From contig NZ_JAUOEM010000001.1 of the NCBI RefSeq assembly GCF_030540875.1, positions 1,209,397-1,273,396 on the forward strand: a DNA stretch of 64,000 nt, in the 5' to 3' direction. This document shows, piece after piece, positions 53,328 through 62,829 of this stretch. The notes beneath the pieces are model-generated. The model saw nothing but the letters and a program-made list of their open reading frames with translations. It did not search any database and was not told the origin of the DNA. Positions within the stretch are counted from its first letter, which is position 1; each line of letters begins with the position of its first letter. The DNA is from Flavivirga amylovorans. Lineage in GTDB: Bacteria; Bacteroidota; Bacteroidia; Flavobacteriales; Flavobacteriaceae. The position numbers and the translations under genes are program-made.

Positions 53328-54773
53328 ATGAAAAAGCTACTTGTATTAATAGTTGTCTGTATGATGGGGTCAGCCTGTGCAGATATAGAATTAGATGAAA
53401 ATCCACCATCATTATTAAATCCAGAAACGTTCTTTACTACCGAAAGTGAGTTTGAATCAGCATTAGCTGGAGCTTTTAGGCCGTTGTATTCTGGTTATTC
53501 CAGTTTTGATTATGGCTATCCTTTAATAATGACTTCTGGTGCCGAGGATGTACGTTCGGATGCAGGCATTTTTTTAGATTTGGATAGGTTGGCACCAAAT
53601 GGCAGCGACCAATCCATTCTTAATGTATGGAGACAATTATACCAATCTATTGCTAATGCCAACACCATCATTGGTAATCTTGGTAATGCAGATATCCCTG
53701 AAGAACGGCTAAACGAACTGGAAGGTCAGGCGAAGTTTATAAGGGCATTCAATTATTTCTTTTTAGTGCGTTGGTTTGGCGAAGTACAATTAACCACTTT
53801 TGAAAATCAAAGTGATGTAGAAAACCTTAAACAAGCTACTGTAACTGAGATCTATGAATCTATTATAGCAAATTTAAAAGATGCAGAATCAAAATTACCT
53901 GATAGTTTTGAAGAAAAAGGAAGACCTACCAAAGGTGCTGCTAAGGCATTATTGGCTAAGGTCTATCTTACTATGGCAGGATGGCCTTTAGAAGATACAT
54001 CAAAATATGCATTAGCCAGAGATAAAGCAAAGGAAGTAATAGACTCAGGAATTTACAGTCTAGAACCTAATTTTGCAAATTTATGGAAAGAAGAAAATAA
54101 GTTAACCAATAGAGAATTTATTTTCGCATTTTATGGCTCTATAGCATCAGATGGCATTTCAGGAAGTCATTTACATGTAGCATCGCGCCATTGGGGCAAT
54201 GGCGAAGGCGGTTGGGGTGATTTTTATAGCGAAGACCGGTTTTTCAATGCGTTTCCTAATAGCCCAAGAAAAGACGCTACGTTTACCTCGGTTTTTGCCG
54301 ATGGAACCAGTTGGGAAGATGCTGGCGTACAACCACACATGGCTAAATACAGAGATGCTGGTGATACTGTAGGCAACGATGGCGAAGGATTTGTTGTCTT
54401 ATTGCGTTATGCAGATGTGCTGTTAATATACGCTGAAGCCGAAAATAATGCCGAAGGCGCACCAACCACTGCGGCACTTGAAGCTGTTAATCAGGTGAGG
54501 AGACGCGCAGAAGGCTTTGATGATATAAATACACCGAGTAGTGTGGATATTCCAACAAGCATGTCCCAAGCAGAATTTGATAAAGCGGTCATAGAAGAAC
54601 GACATTGGGAATTGGCTTTCGAATTAAACCGATGGTTTGATTTGGTACGTAAAAAAATGGTCGTTGAGGTAAACAAAGATGTCCATCCAAATGTCACAGA
54701 AAACAATAGATTATTACCTAAACCATCTGCACAATTAATCCCAGGGATTTTAGACCAAAATATAGGGTATTAA
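53328..54773 (+). CDS. susD: SusD/RagB-type glycan-binding lipoprotein
   Basis: A 481-residue protein with a lipoprotein signal (LLVLIVVCMMGSAC). Seen: DENPPSLLNPETFFTTESEFE, the TPR-like helical frame typical of SusD (LYQSIANANTIIGNLG, EGQAKFIRAFNYFFLVRWFGE), KGAAKALLAKVYLTMAG, and the C-terminal VIEERHWELAFELNRWFDLVRK. It caps the SusC barrel and captures the glycan on the cell surface. 26 bp after susC; the two are cotranscribed. Nothing unusual in length or motif order. Confidence 0.97.
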   Translation: MKKLLVLIVVCMMGSACADIELDENPPSLLNPETFFTTESEFESALAGAFRPLYSGYSSFDYGYPLIMTSGAEDVRSDAGIFLDLDRLAPNGSDQSILNVWRQLYQSIANANTIIGNLGNADIPEERLNELEGQAKFIRAFNYFFLVRWFGEVQLTTFENQSDVENLKQATVTEIYESIIANLKDAESKLPDSFEEKGRPTKGAAKALLAKVYLTMAGWPLEDTSKYALARDKAKEVIDSGIYSLEPNFANLWKEENKLTNREFIFAFYGSIASDGISGSHLHVASRHWGNGEGGWGDFYSEDRFFNAFPNSPRKDATFTSVFADGTSWEDAGVQPHMAKYRDAGDTVGNDGEGFVVLLRYADVLLIYAEAENNAEGAPTTAALEAVNQVRRRAEGFDDINTPSSVDIPTSMSQAEFDKAVIEERHWELAFELNRWFDLVRKKMVVEVNKDVHPNVTENNRLLPKPSAQLIPGILDQNIGY

Positions 54774-55312
54774 TTTGTAGTGAATTGTATAAACTGTTCC
54801 TTTTTTAAGTTTTTAAAAATGAGCATATTATAAGGTTTTTTTACACACATATAAATGGCTAATTCACAATAAATAAACCATCTGTTTTATATAACTCCAA
54901 TGAGCAAATAAAATGTTAATTTTATAAATAACATGTGAGTTAGCCTGTCTTTTTGGTTCTTAATATTATAAGAACATGACTATGCAAATGGAAGCTTTTT
55001 ATGAGGAAGGGACTTACCAATATGGCTCGGAACTAGTTTAAGCTTTTAGATTATAAAACTCAGGGAATCATGGTTTTTCAATTGACTTTTGCGGTTTTTT
55101 CAATAAAATAGAGTAGTAGATAAGAACTGTTTAGAAGAAAATTTATAAAAAAAATGTAATTCTTCAAGAGCTTTACAACGCGTAAGTGCGTACAGCTGTT
55201 AGGTCTTTAAAAGTAGATCTAAACAGCTTATATAAAAAGATCAAGACTAAAAACATAGAAGTTGATCTTTTATTCCATATGATTTAAGTCGTATTTAGAT
55301 ATACAAAATATT
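54774..55312. other. 539-bp gap with hairpin and possible relic coding sequence
   Basis: Palindrome GTTCTTA-ATATTA-TAAGAAC at 54955-54974. A stretch at about 55157-55288 translates with protein-like composition after one stop (VRTAVRSLKVDLNSLYKK and IKTKNIEVDLLFHMI) and may be a worn remnant; the evidence is weak. No intact gene. Confidence 0.4.
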
Positions 55313-56173
55313 ATGATTTTAACATTATTAGTTTTAATGGTTTTTACCTTAACAGTATTATTATTAATGTATGATAAACATTTTAGAAAAAACGAAGATG
55401 CTTTTAACAAGCAATTAAAACAACAAAATTATCAAATAGATTCACTGACTAGTACCCTAAAATGTTTAAAATTTGTAAAAGAAGTACTCGTTCCAGTGGT
55501 ATCTCATGATTACCGGTCCCCATTAGTATGTATTAAAAGTACCTTATTACGTATTCAAATGGACGACAATTATAATGAAACAGAACTTAAAAATAATTTA
55601 AAAGTATTAAACAATCAAGTAGATAGTACATTAGGTTTTGTAGACGACATGTTGCTTTGTACTAAAAATAAGCTAACGGATGCCAATAGTGATTTATGCG
55701 ACATATCGATTGCATGGTTAATTAATAAAAATATTGATTTAATGCAACAAAGTATTTTTGAAAAACAATTGAACGTCGTCATTAATTTGTCTGAGGTATT
55801 GCATGAAAAACAAGTCATAGCAGTTTCTGTTGTAGACATAACCATTCGTAATTTATTATCTAATGCTGTTAAAGTGGCACCAACATCCAGTACCATAACT
55901 ATAGCAGGGTCTACACAAGATGGCCATTTAGTCATCTCGGTAAAAGATGAAGGCAAGGGATTAACAGCATATGAAATAGCGCATTTATTTAGTCAATCGT
56001 CTCAAAAAACAAGTCTATTACATTTAGATAGGTCGCTACCCATGTCTAGTTGGGGTGTTGGATTGCAGCTGGTAAAAGAACTTTTAGACAGTTGCGAGGG
56101 TAAGATATGGGTAGAATCTAATAACAAATATGTTAAGGGTGCTACATTTAGCTTTATGGTACCACTGCACTAA
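55313..56173 (+). CDS. Short membrane sensor histidine kinase, copy 1
   Basis: A 286-residue protein: one N-terminal membrane helix (MILTLLVLMVFTLTVLLLM), a short coiled linker, HisKA-like H-box VVSHDYRSPL with His65, then an HATPase with N-box IRNLLSNAVKVAP, VKDEGKGLTAYE (G1), and WGVGLQLVKEL (G2). It has no sensor domain, receiver or HAMP. The standard N-box reads KFT; here it is KVA. No response regulator gene is adjacent. It is a close paralogue of the kinase at 60870. Inner-membrane signalling role; partner and signal are unknown. Confidence 0.85.
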   Translation: MILTLLVLMVFTLTVLLLMYDKHFRKNEDAFNKQLKQQNYQIDSLTSTLKCLKFVKEVLVPVVSHDYRSPLVCIKSTLLRIQMDDNYNETELKNNLKVLNNQVDSTLGFVDDMLLCTKNKLTDANSDLCDISIAWLINKNIDLMQQSIFEKQLNVVINLSEVLHEKQVIAVSVVDITIRNLLSNAVKVAPTSSTITIAGSTQDGHLVISVKDEGKGLTAYEIAHLFSQSSQKTSLLHLDRSLPMSSWGVGLQLVKELLDSCEGKIWVESNNKYVKGATFSFMVPLH

Positions 56174-56644
56174 TAAATAACGAACCGTTATACCTTAAAA
56201 TAACGTGAGTTCGACGTAAGTAACCACAATTATTATTTATAACCGATTAATATTTTTATATGTCACACATTGAGAACATCCAATAAAAATTTTATCCAGT
56301 GTAAAATATTGACGTAATGTCCCCTCGAGCATTATCGAAATATAAAATGTATTTTATATTGAAGATACCTAGCGTAGCTAAACGAGAGGTCTTAAGGAGG
56401 TCTCGACTGCGCTCGACCAGACCCAGGTCAATCATCAATTTAAGAAGTGTTTATAAAATAACGTCAATGGTAGATTAGAGATAAAAAAATTTATCAAGCG
56501 CATAAAATGACGTCATCGGGTGTCATCAGAAGAAGGTACGACTGAAGAATCTCTAGAAATTTATCCAAAGATTCCCTGCCTGGCTGGCAGCTACTGTGTA
56601 CCCACAAATATTAATGAATAAAGCATCGTAGCTTTAAAATGCTA

Positions 56645-56838
56645 GCCACGAATACACAAACCTACCTACATCCTGCAGGCTGGTCTCACCAATATACCTG
56701 TCTATAGAAAGGTTTGACAGACTGAAAGTCTGATTCGTGTTCATACTTAGTATAACATATGCCATGTCGCTATTATTATACGCTCGCTAAGGATACTAAT
56801 AAATAACTGCACTGCGACTATATTTGTGTATTCGTGGC
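56645..56838. repeat. CACGAAT-type inverted repeat, copy 3
   Basis: Perfect 16-bp terminal inverted arms GCCACGAATACACAAA (56645-56660) and TTTGTGTATTCGTGGC (56823-56838), 194 bp in total. The inner part is strongly similar to copy 2 at 36146. No ORF inside, as in a MITE. Confidence 0.85.
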
Positions 56839-57242
56839 GCAGTATTGGTGCTTACAAGATTTTGAGAGCAATCAATTGAATCATAGATTAAAAGGATGTG
56901 GGTACACAGTATCTGGCCGGCAGGCCGGTTCGCTGAGCTCTGAATGAAATAACTTTAAATCAAACGCTTAACAAATAACGTCAATGGTAGTACTTCGACT
57001 AAGCTCAGCATAAACTTTCGAGAAATCTCATAATTATGAGATGCCTCCTTGTAAACTTCGTTTGAGTATTTTCAATCAAAATATATTTTGATTTCAATAA
57101 CGGTTCGGAATGACAAATGAAAACTTTATTTAATTGATAATTAATGAATTATCATTTCTGTTACGTTAAACTCATATTATAAAACAGAAAGATCTATAAA
57201 CCTAATCTAAATGGGGTGTTTATACACCTGTTGATTATTTCT

Positions 57243-57312
57243 ACCATTTATTTTCTAATCCCCCCAGTTATGGGTTTGTTTTTTGTCTAGTGGGCAATTA
57301 GCAAAACCTTTG
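57243..57312 (+). promoter_or_regulatory. Conserved promoter region of the coiled-coil lipoprotein gene
   Basis: ACCATTTATTTTCT (57243) is followed by TTTTTTGT with TTG at 57283-57285, a 19-bp spacer, and AACCTTTG at 57305-57312, close to TAnnTTTG. The same parts in the same order stand before the gene at 62830. GGGGTGT lies 30 bp further upstream. Confidence 0.65.
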
Positions 57313-57504
57313 CCAAAATTATAAGAAAAGATACTTGTTTGTCTAATAAACACAAGGACCAAGAAAATAATGACGCATTATATAGGCTGTTATCTTAAAA
57401 GTTAAAGAGCTCATATACTGTAATTTATTATCGTGTCTAAGTTTTGTTTTTGGTCAATATATCTTTATGTAAATCAAAATAAATAAATAATCAAATTTTT
57501 AAAA

Positions 57505-59562
57505 ATGACAAATTTTAAACAGTTAACTATTGGAGTTTTAATGTTAGGAACATTAGGAGTAACGTCTTGTGTAGACGATGAAATCTCTAGTGAAGTAAAA
57601 GCGATTTACCAAGGGCAAGCAGCTTTTCTTAGTGCGCAATCTAATTTAAAACAAGCGGAAGCAGATTTAAAAGCTGCAGATGCCGCGTATCAACTTTTAA
57701 TAAACATAGCAAAAGAAGCACAAAATGAATTAGAAATTTTAGAAGCACAAAATGCGTTAGAAATAGCCAGAGAAGAACATATTAAGGCGCTACTTCAATT
57801 AAAATTAGATGTAGAAGCAACAAAATCTTCTGAAGCCGAAAAATATCTTGGTCAATATTTAAGCGAAAAAGGAAATATAATGACATTGAAATCGTCTATT
57901 TCATCATTAAATGCCGATTTATTAAGATTAAATGCAACAGTAGCAGACGGTATTTTTGATACAGAAGAAGCTATTGAATTAGAGGAAATTAATATTGCAC
58001 AGTATGAAAATCAATTGGTTGAAGATGAGTTTATACTAGGCTTATTAAAAGCCGTGGAGTCTGATCCAGCATCGGTTGGTAACCAAGTGATAGAAATTCA
58101 AAAGCAAATCGATGCCTTAAAAGCCGAGAATAAAGAAAAGAACGCAAGAGTTACTGAAATTAGTACTACCGAGCTTCCTAAATTTGGAGGTGATTTATCA
58201 GACTACCAAAATATTAAAACGGAGGTACAAGGTTTAAAAAACAGTGTGCAGTCTTGGGAAGTTTATTTATCTGAATTCAATGACCAATTAGCAGAAGTAC
58301 AAGAAGAACTGGGACAATTAACAGGCGGTACGGCGATTACATACGAGCAGGCTTTAGTAAATAGAGACAATGCGGAGGCTACCAAAGACGAAAAACAAGA
58401 TGTTTTCGATACTGTTTCTATGTTAGCATCAGAGTATAGCGACTTAATTAATGACATAGCGGCTGTAGATGCTCAAATAAAACAGAAAGAAACATCAATT
58501 TCTAGTATTGAAAATAGCTTAGAGGATTTAAAAAGTGAGTTTGATACAAGAAAATCAATTTTTGATAATGATCCTTCGGGGAAAACAGTTGATGATAAAG
58601 GAGCTGATGGAAAAGCAGGAAATCCTAATGACAACTTTCCATCAACTTACCATTTAGTATTAGATGCTACTGCTGATCCAATTTCTTACGAAGCCCAAGC
58701 TTATTTTACTATGGCAGACCTTCCAGTAGGTGCTGTAATAGGAGCTGTACCAACAGACGGTGAGTATTTTGATGTAGAAGCAGATGATACGGCAATTGTT
58801 TATAATGAAGATGCATTTAATGCGGCACAATCTGCTTTTATAAATGCTCAAGTAGCGTTAAGTAATGAAAAATCAGCTTTAGCAGACTATGAAGCAGAAC
58901 TGGTAGAACTAAAAGAAAAACAAGCAACGTTTGATACGACGTTAAGTACTCAATTAGAAAATGCAAGAAGAGAAAAAGAAGAAGCCGATGCGGCATATGA
59001 TTTAGCTTCAGATATTGTTTCACTACTAGAAAGTATCATACCTATTGAAAATGATATATTAGATACTAAAACATCTTTAGAAGTATATAAACTAAGATTA
59101 GCAGATAGTGAACGTGAACTTAATCGTTTAGCAGATCTTGTAGATGATGCTACATTTGCAGAATATTCAGCTTTATTAGCGCAAGTTTTTCAATTAGAAC
59201 AAGAGGTTGCTATAAATGAAGACATGATTAATGATTTAGAAGGCGATATTATTTACTTTGAAGGTTTAGAATTAGAATTAGAGGCTAGTAATTATGCTGG
59301 ATCAGATTATGAAGAACGTTTGGAAAGAATAGCAGAAGAAATTAAAGACCAGGAAGTGGCTATTTTAGAGACAAAGAAAAATATTACATCAGCTAAAAAC
59401 AAACTGGAAGAGTTAAAACAAGATAAGGTTGATTTAGAAGAAACCCGATTAACAGATATCGCAGAAATTGAAGCGCGTATTGAGTTGTTAGAATCAGAAA
59501 TTTCTCAACGTGAACAATTGGCAGAAAACTATCTGGCATTAATGAACGATGCTTTATCATAA
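57505..59562 (+). CDS. Coiled-coil lipoprotein with a globular insert
   Basis: A 685-residue protein with a lipoprotein signal (LGTLGVTSC). Almost all of the mature part is rich in Ala, Glu, Lys and Leu with a heptad pattern. Two long helical blocks, about 35-345 (SNLKQAEADLKAADAAYQ) and about 440-680 (SAEYLRLA-type heptads; KIRELEE-like AEIEARIELLESEISQRE), flank a non-helical segment at about 355-438 (DPSGKTVDDKGADGKAG, TYHLVLDATADPISYEAQAY). This is a hairpin-like stalk with a globular tip. It could span the periplasm or project from the surface. The upstream promoter is shared with an adhesin-like gene. Function unknown. Confidence 0.7.
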   Translation: MTNFKQLTIGVLMLGTLGVTSCVDDEISSEVKAIYQGQAAFLSAQSNLKQAEADLKAADAAYQLLINIAKEAQNELEILEAQNALEIAREEHIKALLQLKLDVEATKSSEAEKYLGQYLSEKGNIMTLKSSISSLNADLLRLNATVADGIFDTEEAIELEEINIAQYENQLVEDEFILGLLKAVESDPASVGNQVIEIQKQIDALKAENKEKNARVTEISTTELPKFGGDLSDYQNIKTEVQGLKNSVQSWEVYLSEFNDQLAEVQEELGQLTGGTAITYEQALVNRDNAEATKDEKQDVFDTVSMLASEYSDLINDIAAVDAQIKQKETSISSIENSLEDLKSEFDTRKSIFDNDPSGKTVDDKGADGKAGNPNDNFPSTYHLVLDATADPISYEAQAYFTMADLPVGAVIGAVPTDGEYFDVEADDTAIVYNEDAFNAAQSAFINAQVALSNEKSALADYEAELVELKEKQATFDTTLSTQLENARREKEEADAAYDLASDIVSLLESIIPIENDILDTKTSLEVYKLRLADSERELNRLADLVDDATFAEYSALLAQVFQLEQEVAINEDMINDLEGDIIYFEGLELELEASNYAGSDYEERLERIAEEIKDQEVAILETKKNITSAKNKLEELKQDKVDLEETRLTDIAEIEARIELLESEISQREQLAENYLALMNDALS

Positions 59563-59582
59563 TCTTTAAGATTAAATTAAAA

Positions 59583-59738
59583 AAAGAGGGTGTCTAAAAA
59601 ACTGTAAGTTGTCATTTTGATTACTTCGACTGTGCTCAGCATAAACTAAAATCGAAAAATCTCAAAATAATGACAGATGTTTATTTTTAAAGAGATGCTT
59701 CATTTTCATTCTGAATGACACTTTTTAGACACCCTCTT
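59583..59738. repeat. MITE-like inverted repeat, AGGCTGTCTAAAA family, copy 2
   Basis: Left AAAGAGGGTGTCTAAAAA and right CTTTTTAGACACCCTCTT are matching inverted ends; inside is GTCATTTTGATTACTTCGAC and, at the other side, CATTCTGAATGACA. It starts 21 bp after the stop of the coiled-coil gene and ends 37 bp before the next gene. Confidence 0.8.
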
Positions 59739-59775
59739 AAACAATTAAACAATTAATTTCTTAAAGATTTTTATT

Positions 59776-60561
59776 ATGAAAAAAATATTCTTAGCAATAT
59801 TTGTATTACTATTTAGCATGAATATGGCTATAGCTCAAGACAAAAAAGCTATTGATTATAGGCCGGATAAAGGTAGTTTTACTGTGTCTTTATTATTAGG
59901 AAAAGGTGTTTTTTTAGATTCGGGTTCTGCCACAAGCATAGGCAATAATGTGGTTAATGGAGCTGCACCTACGTATACTACGTTAAGCAATAACAATAAT
60001 AATTTAACCAATATGGTTGGGGTAGAAGGCAAGTATTTCCTTTCTAATAAAACCGTACTTACTTTAACAGGAGGTGTCTCTTATAGAAACACACCGTCGC
60101 TTATTAATATCCCCGAAGTAAGAGACACGACAGGCGATCTTTTAGTACCTGGATATAGTGCGGTTCTTGGAGAAGATGATATCGATGTACATGTTGCTCC
60201 AGGGGTACAATTTTATTACGAATTAAAGAGTCCAAGACTATTACCTTATTTTGGTTTTGCACTACCTTTTGATTATTCTAGAAGCACCGTTTTTGATCCA
60301 ACGGTTGATGCAGATAACAACATTCTTAGTTATGGAAACAAGCATGTAGAATTGGTAGGTGTAGGTGTACATGGTGTTGCAGGCTTAGATTATTATTTAA
60401 CACCAGATTTATTTATTGGTTTCGATGTTAAACCAGTAACCTTTAATTATCTTATTAATACTAAAAAACCAAGACCTGGAACCTTAGGCAGACAAGCTGA
60501 AAATTATTCACTATCATTTTTCAGCCATTATATTTTTAAAATAGGGTTTAAGCTTAATTAA
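59776..60561 (+). CDS. Outer-membrane beta-barrel protein
   Basis: A 261-residue protein with a signal peptide (IFLAIFVLLFSMNMAIAQ). The mature part has many alternating amphipathic strands (GSFTVSLLLGKGVFLDSGS, TVLTLTGGVSYRN, FYYELKSPRLLPYFGFAL, LFIGFDVKPVTFNYLI) and ends in the aromatic-last strand YIFKIGFKLN, typical of an eight- to ten-strand outer-membrane barrel. It follows the coiled-coil lipoprotein on the same strand with a 213-bp gap holding only the repeat, and could be its membrane partner. A terminator follows. Confidence 0.75.
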   Translation: MKKIFLAIFVLLFSMNMAIAQDKKAIDYRPDKGSFTVSLLLGKGVFLDSGSATSIGNNVVNGAAPTYTTLSNNNNNLTNMVGVEGKYFLSNKTVLTLTGGVSYRNTPSLINIPEVRDTTGDLLVPGYSAVLGEDDIDVHVAPGVQFYYELKSPRLLPYFGFALPFDYSRSTVFDPTVDADNNILSYGNKHVELVGVGVHGVAGLDYYLTPDLFIGFDVKPVTFNYLINTKKPRPGTLGRQAENYSLSFFSHYIFKIGFKLN

Positions 60562-60592
60562 ATAGTGTAACCCATTACTACATTATAATAAT

Positions 60593-60626
60593 AAAAAAAA
60601 CGTCTAAATCTTTTAGGCGTTTTTTA
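60593..60626 (+). terminator. Terminator after the beta-barrel gene
   Basis: AAAACGTCTAAA, short loop, TTTAGGCGTTTTTT: nine pairs, one of them G-U, then a T-run. Confidence 0.8.
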
Positions 60627-60869
60627 TCATTATGTATTATCATCCAGACATAGCATGCTATAAAAATAGAGTTAAAAAAAATGACATATAAAACCTGAAA
60701 CTTCCATAAAAGATTATTCATGAACTTTTCAGCACTAGTAGTACAAGCGATTAATAATACAGCGCAGTACTTCTAAAAACAGAGCAAGCAATCCAAGCAG
60801 AGAAAGTGTATCATGTTTCTATTAAAAAGCCACCAATACTAAGTAAGAGATTTAACAAAACACGCATTA

Positions 60870-61718
60870 ATGTTATTGTTACTGGTTTTAATAGGTATTA
60901 CTTTAACAATAGGAGGCATTTTATATATTAAAAAACTAAAAAAGAATGCCAATACTATTAACAAGCTATTAGAAGAAGAAAAGCTTAAAACAGATTCCCT
61001 AAATACCGATTTAAAATTTTTAAAAGAAGTGCTTATTCCAGTAGTATCTCATGATTATCGTTCGCCATTAGTAACTATTAAAAGTTCCTTATTACGTATG
61101 CAACTGGATGAAAACTACCATGCAAAAGATTTTGAAAATAATTTAAAAACATTAAACAATCAAATAGATAATACATTAAGCTTACTAGACGACATGTTGC
61201 TTTATACTAAAAATAGGCTAACGGATGCTAATAGTGATTTACAGGACATATCGATTGCATGGCTCATTAATAAAAATATTGATTTAATGCAGCATATTAT
61301 TTTTGAAAAACAATTACAAGTTATCGTTAATGTCTCCGAAGTTTTACAGGAAAAACAAACTGTGGCAGTGTCTGTTGTAGATATCACAATTCGTAATTTA
61401 TTATCTAATGCCACTAAAGTGGCACCCGTATCAAGTACTATACAGATACGTAGTTTTATACAAGATAAAAACTTAGTCATATTAGTAAAAGATGAAGGCA
61501 AGGGCCTAACTGAATACGAGGCAGCGCATTTATTTAATCAATCGTCTCAAAAAACTCCCCTATTGCATTTAGAATCGTTTCGGTTAAAATCTAGTTTAGG
61601 TTTTGGTTTACAGTTGGTAAAGGAGCTTTTGGTTAGCTGTCAAGGCCAGATATGGGTAGAACCCAGTCATAAAGATTCTAAAGGCGCAACATTTGGTTTT
61701 ATGGTACCACTACACTAA
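60870..61718 (+). CDS. Short membrane sensor histidine kinase, copy 2
   Basis: A 282-residue paralogue of the kinase at 55313, with the same layout: N-terminal membrane helix (MLLLLVLIGITLTIGGILY), coiled linker, VVSHDYRSPL with His61, IRNLLSNATKVAP, VKDEGKGLTEYE, GFGLQLVKEL, and the shared C-terminal ATFGFMVPLH. The DNA and protein similarity is strong (for example DIQDISIAWLINKNIDLMQ), so the two arose by duplication. No receiver protein nearby. The 5' region contains no clear ORF. The second module repeats: kinase, long gap, shared promoter, exported protein. Confidence 0.85.
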   Translation: MLLLLVLIGITLTIGGILYIKKLKKNANTINKLLEEEKLKTDSLNTDLKFLKEVLIPVVSHDYRSPLVTIKSSLLRMQLDENYHAKDFENNLKTLNNQIDNTLSLLDDMLLYTKNRLTDANSDLQDISIAWLINKNIDLMQHIIFEKQLQVIVNVSEVLQEKQTVAVSVVDITIRNLLSNATKVAPVSSTIQIRSFIQDKNLVILVKDEGKGLTEYEAAHLFNQSSQKTPLLHLESFRLKSSLGFGLQLVKELLVSCQGQIWVEPSHKDSKGATFGFMVPLH

Positions 61719-62143
61719 CGATTACTTACTAATCATTACATATAAAATAACGTCAGGGATCATGCACAAAAGTTGTGTGTGATCCGTATTCCGTATTTTA
61801 CTTTCTCTTAATAAGCCTTATATTATTTATAAATACCTCCAAGGGTTCTTTATTAAACAGATTGCTTCGTCCTATCGTCCTCGCAAAGACGGTGTCTTGC
61901 TGTTTACGATTAAAAGCACCTTTGGTATTATCCTTCTTCTTGCGTTCTACAAGGCTTTAAGGTAATCGTTAAGAACAGACCAAAGAGGCTAGCCCAGACC
62001 CTTGGTAAGAATAAAGAACAAAATTTTGAAAACCAGGAGCATAGCATTGGGTAGAGCGATGGAGCGACGCAAAATTTTGGGCTTGGTTCTTCTTGAGTGA
62101 CAGCAAAAGAAGAAATTCCTACGAAGGGGCGTCCTTTCTTTTG

Positions 62144-62175
62144 TTACTTTTCTTTGGACGAGCAAAGAAAAGTAA
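62144..62175. repeat. Perfect hairpin TTACTTTTCTTTG / CAAAGAAAAGTAA
   Basis: 13-bp perfect arms (62144-62156 and 62163-62175) around GACGAG. This hairpin type is widespread in flavobacteria in intergenic regions and is not a gene. Confidence 0.75.
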
Positions 62176-62624
62176 ATCACTAAACAGTATAATTAATTTA
62201 AAATGCGAAATTTTGAATTAATTATAAACACAACAATTAATCTTGATCCAACGTCAGTTCTATTTATTACAAATGGATAGTCAGTATTTTAAAATATTCT
62301 AACAAATACATTTTGTCATTTCAAACGCTACGGAGAGTAACATATATTTTACTTAAAGGTATATAGTGTAACTATTGAGGAGAAATCTTATCATGTTGAG
62401 ATATCTCGAAAGTTTATCCAGAGTACTTCGGCTTCGCTCAGTCGATATGACAAATATTTTGAATATAAATTATGCCGAACTCAAGTTAAAATATGGCATC
62501 CAAACCGTTTAGCCAATATAGTCGAACACTTACTGTCTATGTTCAAAACAGGTGGTTTTAAAGAGGAAAATATGTAAGATTTATCCTGAAGTACTAGTTT
62601 TTAACACATATCACCTACCAAGAC

Positions 62625-62693
62625 CATTTATTTTCTTAAAGACTACAGTTGTAGGTTCATTTTTTGTGTAATGCCCCATTAGTATAACCTTTG
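62625..62693 (+). promoter_or_regulatory. Conserved promoter region of the adhesin-like gene
   Basis: ACCATTTATTTTCT (62625), TTTTTTGT with TTG at 62664-62666, a 19-bp spacer, and AACCTTTG at 62686-62693. It matches the 57243 region in each element, order and spacing to within a base or two. Confidence 0.65.
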
Positions 62694-62829
62694 GCACGGG
62701 ATTAAATAGTAACAACAGGCCAACTCAAAGGTATTAAGATCATGTTAGTCTGCTTAAAAAACTTCTATAACTTTTAATCTATTTAGTGAAATTTAAATAA
62801 CCATAAACTATTAAAGTAAACTTTTGCTT

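Larger units (their letters stand above)
56174..57504. other. 1.33-kb gap with REP-like repeats and a conserved promoter
   Basis: No gene. Has several REP-like parts (GAGGTCTCGACTGCGCTCGA near 56396, GCCTGGCTGGCAGC near 56578, CTGGCCGGCAGGCCGG near 56910, and the GTCAT...ATGAC pieces), the CACGAAT-type repeat at 56645-56838, and at its end a promoter region nearly shared with the gene at 62830. Confidence 0.6.
61719..62829. other. 1.1-kb gap with REP-like sequences and a conserved promoter
   Basis: REP-like parts near 61858-61895 (GATTGCTTCGTC then CCTCGCAAAGACG), around 62090-62175, and 62317-62445 (GTCATTTCAAACGC to GATATGACAAAT). A short frame at 61775-61960 is read from REP sequence and is rejected as a gene. 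The conserved promoter is at 62625-62693. Confidence 0.55.

Noticed and set aside
61775..61960. 61-codon ORF after the second kinase
   Set aside because: It runs through REP-like sequence and has a low-complexity hydrophobic reading; no ribosome binding site.
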